Below, one piece after another: positions 50,032-60,869 of a stretch of DNA of 60,869 bases. Every line of letters starts with the position of its first letter. The stretch's first letter is position 1. The translations under genes were made by a program, and so were the position numbers. The DNA lies in the NCBI GenBank assembly GCA_029259655.1, contig JAJDET010000064.1, positions 1-60,869 on the forward strand, given 5' to 3'. The stretch is from Planctomycetota bacterium. Its GTDB lineage: Bacteria > Planctomycetota > UBA1135 > GCA-002686595. The notes below the pieces were generated by a model. That model ran no database searches and was not told the DNA's origin. It saw only the letters and a program-made list of their open reading frames with translations.

Positions 50032-50484
50032 ATGGAGGAGACCTTTCTGCCGCTGATCGAGGCCGCGTACGGCCTCGACCTGTCCGATGCCGCCGCTGCG
50101 GAGGCCGAGCTCACGCGTCGGCTCCCCCCCGACGGCGAAAAGGCCCGAGAGATCAACGCGGGCCTGGCCGCCTTGCTCGAACAGGGCGTGATCGCCGGAG
50201 AGGGCGAGCTCCCGGTGCGCTACAGTCGCATCGCGAAGGCCGGCCCCGAGACCTCGGGCTTCTCGGTCGACGTGGTCGTCATGAACGGTCCGGGACCGCT
50301 CCACCGACACCCGCTGGGCGAGGTCGACTGGTGCGTGCCGCTGGAGGGCAGTCCGACGTTCGACGGACGGCCGCCCGGGTGGGTCGTCTGCCCGACGGAC
50401 TCGGTCCACGTGCCGACGGTGGCCGACGGGACGATGCTGGTCGTGTTCCTGCTCCCCGAGGGCTCGATCGAGTTCATGGAGTAG
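50032..50484 (+). CDS. DUF4863 family protein (PnbB-like)
   Basis: 150 residues from ATG 50032, preceded by ggagacgaatc with a ribosome site. YSRIAKAGPETSGFSVDVVVMNGPGPLHRHPLGEVDWCVPLEG shows a cupin-like H-R-H and Glu set, and GWVVCPTDSVHVPTV another His. The YSRIxKAGPxTxGFSVDVVxM pattern is that of DUF4863, which I recall as including 4-hydroxylaminobenzoate lyase PnbB of nitrobenzoate degradation. The genome context does not support an aromatic pathway, so the reaction is unknown. A metal-dependent cytoplasmic enzyme is the likely type. Confidence 0.7.
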   Translation: MEETFLPLIEAAYGLDLSDAAAAEAELTRRLPPDGEKAREINAGLAALLEQGVIAGEGELPVRYSRIAKAGPETSGFSVDVVVMNGPGPLHRHPLGEVDWCVPLEGSPTFDGRPPGWVVCPTDSVHVPTVADGTMLVVFLLPEGSIEFME

Positions 50485-50618
50485 GCTTCACCCGTAGGGG
50501 TCCGCCTGCGTAGCGACCCACCTCAACCCGCGCGCCCGATAGCGCCGAAGAGGCTCTCCGGGGGTCCGAGGGCGGCCCCTTGCCGCGGGCAGCCGGCGCT
50601 GCTACTCCATATAGACAC

Positions 50619-51101
50619 GTGTCTCTTCGAGCCCAAGCCCACCGTCGACCGGCCCTGCGGGCCTTGATCGCGGCCCTGATCCTCGGGTCGCAGGTGCAGA
50701 TCGCGGTCGCGAGCGCAGCGCCGTGCGTTCCCGCGCCGCCGGTGGTCGAGACGGCGTGCTGCTGCGGTCCCGAGTCATCCGGGTCGCCCTGCGCTCCCAC
50801 CGAGGAACCCGCCGGGACCTGCGACTGCGAGCTCTCGACGGACTCCTCGCCGGAGACGCCCGAGCTCTCGCCGAGTCCGGATGCGGGGCGAGTCGGAGAG
50901 GACCTCTGGAGCCGACTCCTCGTCGCGGGTCGCACGCCGACTCACGTGGCGAGCACCCCGACGCGCGTCCCGGAAGGGGCGCTCGACCCACCAGGTCGCG
51001 ATCCGGCACGCGAGCCCACGGGCTCGCCGACGAGCGCGACCCGGCTGGCGCAGGGCGGTACGTCGCGTCTCTGCGCGTCGCTGTCGCTCCTCCTCTGCTG
51101 A
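50619..51101 (+). CDS. Small exported Cys-containing protein at the head of the efflux operon
   Basis: About 160 residues; the start is uncertain (GTG 50619 here, TTG 50580 also possible). A hydrophobic stretch (LRALIAALILGSQVQIAVASAA) looks like a secretion signal or anchor. The mature part is Pro-, Ser- and Thr-rich with Cys clusters (ETACCCGPESSGSPC, TCDCELS) that could bind soft metals. It lies 84 bp upstream of the TolC-like gene on the same strand. In several Cus-type operons a small periplasmic metal carrier (CusF) sits in this place; this protein is not CusF by sequence. Function is inferred from position. Confidence 0.4.
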   Translation: MSLRAQAHRRPALRALIAALILGSQVQIAVASAAPCVPAPPVVETACCCGPESSGSPCAPTEEPAGTCDCELSTDSSPETPELSPSPDAGRVGEDLWSRLLVAGRTPTHVASTPTRVPEGALDPPGRDPAREPTGSPTSATRLAQGGTSRLCASLSLLLC

Positions 51102-51185
51102 TTCGACGGCACCGTTCCCGCCGCCCGAGCCAACGGTCCGGGTGCGGGAGGAACCGTCCGACGAATCGCCTCGAGGAGTGTCCGC

Positions 51186-52652
51186 ATGTGGACTCCGTCA
51201 CGCGCGCGCTCGCCGCGCCTCTCCAGAACAGAATCGACTCACCGCCCCGGAAGACGACTCACCGGCTCCCTGAGCACGGTGTCGCTCGCCGTGCTCGCCG
51301 CCTGCGCGTCGCAGGAGCGTCCGCAGAGGCTGGCCGAGGTCCGGGCACTGCTCGACCGCACGTCCGTCGCGACGGCCGGAGCATCGAGTCGGGCGGACGA
51401 GCCCGCCGCGCTCACCGCCGACTCCGGTCCTGACGACTACATCCTCTACGCGCTCCTGAGCAATCCGGGGCTCGAAGCGGCCTACGCCGAGTACCACGCC
51501 GCGACGGAGGAAGTCGCACAGGCGACGGCCCTCCCCGATCCGCGCCTCGCCTACCGGTACTACGTCGAGGAGGTCGAGACGCGCGTGGGTCCGCAGCGCC
51601 AGGCGTTCGGCCTCACCCAGGCCCTGCCCTGGTTCGGGACGCTGTCCCTCAGGGGTGAGGTCGCCGAACAGGCCGCGCTCGCGCTCCGCGAGCGCTTCGA
51701 GTCGCGGAAGCTCTCGCTCGTGCTCGAAGTGCGCGACGCCTTCCACGAGTACTACTACCTCGCGCGTGCGATCGAAGTCGTGCGCGAGAACCGGGACCTC
51801 GTGCGCTACCTCGAGGGAGTCGCCCGCGTGCGCTACAGCGCGGGAAGCGTCGATTACCCCGACGTGATCCGCGCGCAGGTCGAGCTCGGCAAGCTCGAGG
51901 ACCGGTTGACGTCGCTCGAGGACCGGCGCGCTCCCGTGCGGGCCCGGCTGAACGCGGCGCTCAACCGTCCGTCGACGGCCGAGCTCCCCTTCCCGCGCAC
52001 GATCGTCCGCCAGACCCTCGACGTCGACGAGGCCCGGGTGGTCGCGTGGATGGAAGAGAACAATCCCGAGCTCCTCGCACTGCACCACGAGGTCGAGGGC
52101 GCCGAACGCTCCATCGACCTCGCGAAGAAGCAGTTCTTCCCCGATCTCGCGGTCGGCGTGGATCTGGTGGACACCGGAGATGCCCGGATGCCCGGGATCT
52201 CCGGGAGCGGAGACGACGCGCTCATGTTCGGGGTGACGCTCTCGCTACCCGTTCAGCGGAAGAAGTACGGCGGCGCGGTGCGCGAGGCCGAGTCGCGGCT
52301 CCGGGCGGCGACGATGCGTCGCGAGGACCTCGCGAACACGCTCGCCGCCCGCGTGGCGAGCGCGCTCTACGGCCTGCGCGACTCCGAGCGGAAGATCGAC
52401 CTCTTCGGGACGACGCTCTTGCCGCGCGCCGAGCAATCGCTCGCGGCGACCGAGACGGCCTACCGCGGCGGGTCGGCGACGTTCTCGGACCTGGTGGACG
52501 CAGAACGCGTCCTGCTCGAGTTCGAGCTCTCCTACGAACGAGCGCTCGCCGACCAGGGGCGAGCGCGCGCGGAGCTCGAGCGGCTCGTGGGTCGCCCGCT
52601 CCCCTTCAGGACGATCGAAGACGACGACACGACGACGGAGACCGACGGATGA
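51186..52652 (+). CDS. Outer-membrane efflux lipoprotein, TolC/CusC family
   Basis: 488 residues starting at ATG 51186 after gaggagtgtccgc. The signal ends in the lipobox VLAAC (residues ~36-40), as in lipid-anchored CusC proteins. The two helical repeat halves of TolC-family proteins are visible: ILYALLSNPGLEAAYAEYHAATEEVAQATALPDPRLAYRY and LLALHHEVEGAERSIDLAKKQFFPDLAVGVDLV, the latter with the conserved P-D-L-x-V-G strand. TAYRGGSATFSDLVDAERVLLE is the usual late helix. It forms the outer-membrane exit duct of the tripartite pump encoded next. Its stop overlaps the cusB-like start by 4 bp. Confidence 0.9.
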   Translation: MWTPSRARSPRLSRTESTHRPGRRLTGSLSTVSLAVLAACASQERPQRLAEVRALLDRTSVATAGASSRADEPAALTADSGPDDYILYALLSNPGLEAAYAEYHAATEEVAQATALPDPRLAYRYYVEEVETRVGPQRQAFGLTQALPWFGTLSLRGEVAEQAALALRERFESRKLSLVLEVRDAFHEYYYLARAIEVVRENRDLVRYLEGVARVRYSAGSVDYPDVIRAQVELGKLEDRLTSLEDRRAPVRARLNAALNRPSTAELPFPRTIVRQTLDVDEARVVAWMEENNPELLALHHEVEGAERSIDLAKKQFFPDLAVGVDLVDTGDARMPGISGSGDDALMFGVTLSLPVQRKKYGGAVREAESRLRAATMRREDLANTLAARVASALYGLRDSERKIDLFGTTLLPRAEQSLAATETAYRGGSATFSDLVDAERVLLEFELSYERALADQGRARAELERLVGRPLPFRTIEDDDTTTETDG

Positions 52653-54968
52653 AGAAGACGACCAGCAGACTCAAGGGCCTGAGAGTGATCGCGATCCTGA
52701 TCCTGGGCCTCGCGATCGGGTACGCACTCGGGGGTGGCGACGCCACCGAGCACCGGAGCCCCGATGACGCCGCCAGTGCGGAGTCCGGCGAGCCCGAGGT
52801 CTGGACCTGCTCGATGCACCCTCAGATCCAGCTCCCGAACCCGGGCCAGTGCCCCCTCTGCGGGATGGACCTGATCCCGGTTCGGACAAAGAGCGGCGGG
52901 GGGCTCCGGCGCCTCGTCGTCAGCCCCGAGGACCGCCAGCTGATGCGCGTCCGGACCGTCCCCGTCGAGCGGCGTTTCGCGGAGGCCGAGATCCGCATGG
53001 TCGGCAAGGTCGCGTACGACGAGACCCGACTGTCGTACATCACGGCCTGGGTCGGAGGGCGGATCGACCGCCTGTACGTCGACTTCACGGGGATCACGGT
53101 TCGGGCGGGCGACCACATGGTCTACCTCTTCAGCCCGGAGCTCTTCGGCGCCCAGGAGGAGCTCCTGCAGGTGAAGCGGTCCCTCGGAGAGATCGAGGGT
53201 CACGAGGTCGGCGCGTTGCGCGGCTCGGCGCGTGCGACGCTCGACGCGGCGCGCGAGAGGTTGCGCCTGGCCGGCCTGACCGAGGCCCAGATCCGCGAGG
53301 TCGAGGAGCGCGGGACCGCAGACGAGCACGTGACGATCAACGCACCGATCGGCGGGCTCGTGATCCACAAGAACGCCCAGGAAGGAATGTACGTCGAGAC
53401 GGGGACGCGCATCTTCACGATCGCGGACCTGAGCCGCGTCTGGATCCAGCTCGACGCCTACGAGTCGGACCTGACCTGGCTGCGCTACGGCCAGCGCGTC
53501 ACCTTCGAGACCGCCGCGCACGCGGGCGAGGAGTTCACCGGCGTGATCTCCTTCATCGACCCCGTGCTCGATCCCCGGACGCGGACCGTGAAAGTCCGCG
53601 TGATCGTGGACAACACCGAGGGTCGCCTGAAGCCCGAGATGTTCGTGAACGCCGTCGTCCGCGCCCACGTGGCCGGCGGAGGGAGGGTCATGGACCCGAG
53701 CCTGTCGGGGAAGTGGGTCTCCCCCATGCACCCGGAGATCGTGAAGGACGAGGCCGGCTCCTGCGACGTGTGCGGGATGGCGCTCGTCCCGGCCGAGGAG
53801 CTCGGGTACCTGCCTGCCGAGGGGCTCGAGAAGCCACTCGTGATCCCGGTCTCCGCTGCGCTGGTGACCGGGACGAGAGCGATCGTGTACGTGGAGCTTC
53901 CCGACACAGTGGAGCCGACATATGAGGGACGCGAGGTGGTACTCGGTCCACGGGCCGGCAACCACTACCTCGTACGTCACGGCCTGGACGAAGGCGATCT
54001 GGTGGTCGTCGAGGGCAACTTCAAGATCGACAGTGCGCTGCAGATCCAGGCACGGCCGAGCATGATGAGCTCCAAGGGCGGGGCAGCAGGAAGCGGGCAT
54101 GCCCACCATCACGGGGGCGAGGCCGAGGAGACCGAGGCTCCCTCCTCCTCCAAGATGCCGGACGTGTCACCGGCTGCCGCCCACAGACTGCAACGCATCG
54201 AGAGAGACTTTGCCGCGGTATCCCGTGCCCGCGAGGAGCACGACGAGAGAGAGCTCCGGGCCACGCTTGCGCAGCTCGAGTCGAGCCTGGCGCAGACCGA
54301 CATGAGCCTCTTCGAGGGCGACGCCCACGCCATGTGGATGGAGCTCTCCATGCGGCTCGGGAACGACACGTTCGAGGCCCGCGAGGCGGGAACCCACGAG
54401 GAACGAGAGCGCGCGCTGGACCTGCTCCATGGGACGATTCGCGAGATACGCGCACAGCTGGGCTCGAGACCGGAAGAGCCGCAAGCCCGACCGTCGGCCG
54501 TGCCGGATGGTCTGGCCCGCGCCCTCGAGGTCGTCTGGGACCGGTACCTCGTGCTCCACGGCTCACTCGCCGAGGACGACGAGATCGGAGCCCGCACGGC
54601 TCTCGAGGCGCTGAGCGACGCGTGGGGCGACGTTCCGATGGACGGCCTCGACGTGGCCGCGCATGCACGCTGGATGCCGCTCTCGAAAGGGCTCGCGCAG
54701 GCGATTGCAGGGTTCGACGCCGCGAGCGGTATCGACACCATGCGAGCTGGCTTCGAGTCCGTCTCCGAGAAGCTCGAGGAGACTCTCCGAGCCTTCGGAT
54801 CCGAGCACGCGGGCCCCGTGCTCATCATGCGATGTCCGATGGCCTTCGGAGGGCGGGGTGCGACCTGGCTCCAGAACGGTCCCGAGGTCGTGAACCCCTA
54901 CTTCGGCAGCTCGATGCTCGAGTGCGGAGCCGTGATCGAGACGCTGGTCGCAGCGGCGGAGGAAGACC

Positions 54969-54979
<11 letters not shown>
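52649..54979 (+). CDS. cusB: Periplasmic adaptor of a heavy-metal pump, CusB-like, with two metal-binding and DUF3347 domains
   Basis: 776 residues from ATG 52649 (ATGA overlap with cusC). A membrane anchor (IAILILGLAIGYALGG) is followed by a heavy-metal-binding domain WTCSMHPQIQLPNPGQCPLCGMDL (~50-75). The CusB barrel and hairpin follow (VAYDETRLSYITAWVGGRIDRLYVDFTG, INAPIGGLVIHKNAQEGMYVETG). A second metal-binding domain, WVSPMHPEIVKDEAGSCDVCGMAL, lies near residues 353-378. The C-terminal ~250 residues are DUF3347-type helices ending in CPMAFGGRGATWLQNGPEVVNPYFGSSMLECG. Adaptors with extra C-terminal DUF3347 domains occur in several phyla. Cu(I)/Ag(I) is the likely substrate. Confidence 0.9.
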
Positions 54980-58916
<3,937 letters not shown>

Positions 58917-58923
58917 TCCGGTC

Positions 58924-59946
58924 GTGCCTCGCCCCGTCTCGAACCCGCCGAACCCCTGGGACGCCTACACCGTCGAGTGGATCGGCCCTCCCCCGGACGC
59001 GGAGCTCACCGTGCTCGAAGAAGAGGCGAAGTCGATGCTCTCGACGAACGAGAGCCCCGACGTCCCCTTCCGCTTCAGCGTCAATCCCTATCGCGGCTGC
59101 ACGCACGCCTGCGGTTACTGCTACGCGCGCCGGACGCACCCCTACCTCGGCTACGGAGCCGGGACCGACTTCGACCGCGTGATCGTGGTCAAGACGAACG
59201 CGCCGGACGTCCTCGCCCGCGAGCTCGCGCGACCCTCGTGGAAGCGCGAGCAGGTCGTCTTCTCGGGCAACACCGACTGCTACCAGCCGCTCGAGGCGCG
59301 CTACGAGCTGACGCGGCGCTGCCTCGAGGCCTGTCGTCGCTTCGAGACGCCCGTGGGCGTGATCACCAAGGGCGTCCTCGTGCGGCGGGACGCGGAGCTC
59401 CTGGCCGACCTCGCGGCGGGGCCCGGCGCCGAGGCGCACGTCAGCGTGGCCTTCACGGACGCCGACGCGAGCCGGCGCATGGAACCCGGCTGTCCGACGC
59501 CCGCGGAACGCTTCGAGACGATCCGCATCCTCGCCGCGGCGGGCGTCCCGACCTCCGTCGCGGTCTCCCCCGTCATCCCCGGGCTCAACGACAGTGCCGT
59601 GCCGGGCGTGCTCGAGCGCGCGGCCGAGGCCGGTGCGCAGCGCGCGTTCCTGACGCTGCTCCGACTGCCCGGCGAGGTGCGACCCGTGTTCGAGGAGCGC
59701 CTCCGCGAGGGGTTCCCGGGACGCGCGTCCAAGGTGCTCTCGACGCTCGCCGGACTGCGAGCGAAGCAGGCCGGCGCGGGTGATTTCGGCGAGCGCATGC
59801 GCGGAGGGGGCCCGCGCTGGGAAGCGATCACGCGCATGTTCGAGGTCGCCTGCCGGCGCTTCGGCCTCGACGCGCAGGGGAGCCCCACACCGTCGCCGCT
59901 CCCGACCACGCCCGACCCCGTCCAGGGCTCGCTCTTCGACGCATGA
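58924..59946 (+). CDS. Radical SAM protein, SplB-like/PA0069 family
   Basis: 340 residues from GTG 58924, 7 bp after the RND gene. The 4Fe-4S/SAM-binding motif is CTHACGYCYARRTHPYLG near residue 59. SVNPYRGCTHACGYCYA, KTNAPDVLARELARP and FSGNTDCYQPLEARYELTRRCLEACRRF match the family of spore-photolyase-like rSAM proteins (Rv2578c, PA0069). ITKGVLVRRDAELLADLA follows. The family's reaction is not established. It is cytoplasmic and shares an ATGA overlap with the next gene. Confidence 0.85.
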   Translation: MPRPVSNPPNPWDAYTVEWIGPPPDAELTVLEEEAKSMLSTNESPDVPFRFSVNPYRGCTHACGYCYARRTHPYLGYGAGTDFDRVIVVKTNAPDVLARELARPSWKREQVVFSGNTDCYQPLEARYELTRRCLEACRRFETPVGVITKGVLVRRDAELLADLAAGPGAEAHVSVAFTDADASRRMEPGCPTPAERFETIRILAAAGVPTSVAVSPVIPGLNDSAVPGVLERAAEAGAQRAFLTLLRLPGEVRPVFEERLREGFPGRASKVLSTLAGLRAKQAGAGDFGERMRGGGPRWEAITRMFEVACRRFGLDAQGSPTPSPLPTTPDPVQGSLFDA

Positions 59947-60869
59947 GGTGGCTCATCGCAGCGGCGCTCGTCTCGGCGGGCTGCGGCGACGTCGCAACGC
60001 GCGCCGATTCCCTGCGGCGCGAGCTCGCGGGCGCGAGCGTCGTGGTGGTGGCCGTCGACTCCCTCGCCGCCTTGCACACGACACCCTGGGGGCACGCGCG
60101 CGACACGACTCCGTACCTCGCGCGGCTCGCGGCACGCGGCGTGCGGTTCACGGACACGAACGCGGCATCGCCGTCGGCCATCGCTTCGCTGGCGTCGCTC
60201 TTGTCGGGAGAGGCGGTGGACGTCCACCGCGTGCGCATGCCCGGCCAGCGGATCCCCGACGACGTCGCGGCGGCTCCGGAGGCCTTCCGCGCCCTCGGGT
60301 ACCGCACGCTCGGCATCTCGACGCATCCGGGCGCGGTCGCGGACGCGGGCTTCGGGCGGGGCTTCGACACGTTCCGGACCGTGGAGCGCGGAGACGCCGG
60401 TCGCGCACCCGATGCAGTCCACGACTTCGTCGCGAGCGCGCTCGACGGAGAGCGCCCCTTCCTCGCGCTCGTGCACCTCACGCTCCTCACGCCTCCGCGT
60501 CGGGCGGACGCCGAGGCGGCCGACGACCTCCTCGGCTACCTCCCCGATCCGGAGCTGGGTCGCCCCGAGACCCTCGCCGCGCAGGGCCGGCGACGCGACG
60601 AGGGGACCGTCCTCGCGCTCGTCGACCACTACGACGCCGGCGTCCGCGCTCTGGACGCCGAGCTCGCGCGCATCGGCGAGCTCGTCGAGCGCAACGATCG
60701 CGGCGACACGATCCTGGTCGTGGTCGGCACATGCGGCCAGGCCTTCGGACAGCACGGCCGCTACGGCGCCGGTTCGGACGTCCACCAGGAGCAGCTCGCC
60801 GTCCCGCTCGTCCTGGCACTGCCCGACGACTTCATGGCGGGAACGGCGCTGGCCGATCCGGTCGGTGTC
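59943..60869 (+). CDS. Degenerate sulfatase-fold lipoprotein, incomplete at window end
   Basis: The reading frame is open for 309 codons from ATG 59943 to the last base, so the 3' end lies outside. The start overlaps the rSAM stop (ATGA). The signal MRWLIAAALVSAGC has a lipobox-like SAGC. The fold is recognisable from VVVVAVDSLAALHTTPWGHARDTTPYLARLAARGV and TILVVVGTCGQAFGQHG, the positions of D-T-L-R-A-D and of T-A-D-H-G-E-x-x. The nucleophile block reads NAASPSAIASLASLLSG, with Ala where Cys/Ser/Thr is needed, and the Asp-His metal ligands are replaced by Thr-Cys. It is probably catalytically inactive and may bind rather than cleave. Confidence 0.7.
   Translation, partial: MRWLIAAALVSAGCGDVATRADSLRRELAGASVVVVAVDSLAALHTTPWGHARDTTPYLARLAARGVRFTDTNAASPSAIASLASLLSGEAVDVHRVRMPGQRIPDDVAAAPEAFRALGYRTLGISTHPGAVADAGFGRGFDTFRTVERGDAGRAPDAVHDFVASALDGERPFLALVHLTLLTPPRRADAEAADDLLGYLPDPELGRPETLAAQGRRRDEGTVLALVDHYDAGVRALDAELARIGELVERNDRGDTILVVVGTCGQAFGQHGRYGAGSDVHQEQLAVPLVLALPDDFMAGTALADPVGV

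Overview
The window reads as one 60.9 kb piece of a high-GC Gram-negative chromosome, most likely a planctomycete. Acidobacteriota and Myxococcota are harder to exclude without a search. The pointers are an ECF-like sigma factor of the PF07638/TIGR02999 type coupled to a Ser/Thr kinase with a C-terminal SUMF1-like domain, many large exported beta-repeat proteins (SBBP, DUF11, beta-helix), several sulfatase-like lipoproteins with a Thr-type active site, and zf-HC2/FecR regulators. All assignments come from reading the sequence and recalled family knowledge. No database search was run.

Layout. 1-7130: exported proteins (Fn3-like, beta-helix, sulfatase-like lipoprotein, SBBP repeat protein) with a SUMF1-domain remnant at 4164-4388. 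7566-27941: a region bounded by a 49-bp perfect direct repeat that is the 3' part of a tRNA-Met(CAU) gene. The intact tRNA is at the right end and the displaced 3' fragment at the left, the geometry left by tRNA-targeted integration. Inside are further degenerate copies of the tRNA anticodon arm, each followed 92-95 bp later by one shared motif. They divide the region into (i) a one-gene module with a lipoprotein alpha/beta hydrolase, (ii) a divergent carbohydrate-related module (giant lipoprotein against an outer-membrane, inner-membrane and lipoprotein operon) and (iii) a module with two paralogous secreted proteins that resemble MACPF pore formers, divergent from the sigma factor and kinase. 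No integrase is recognisable inside.

27958-45491: cysteine dioxygenase and cupin, a histidine kinase, a 2411-residue hydrolase-DUF11 protein with 15 repeats, an NHL propeller and sulfatase pair, a zf-HC2/FecR regulator, gltX, an AlkD-like protein, adenosine deaminase and an esterase. 45515-46590: a RAYT-type transposase between two REP-like hairpins. 46605-50484: a polytopic membrane protein, a 203-bp inverted-repeat element (a second partial copy lies at 1-72), a DUF3825-like protein and a DUF4863 protein. 50619-58916: a CusCBA-type heavy-metal efflux operon headed by a small Cys-containing exported protein. 58924-60869: a radical SAM protein and a sulfatase-fold protein that has lost its key active-site residues and runs off the window.

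The candidates for undescribed biology are the tRNA-Met repeat array, the MACPF-like pair with its adjacent sigma/kinase, and the divergent glycan module. The rest is recognisable core or family-level material.
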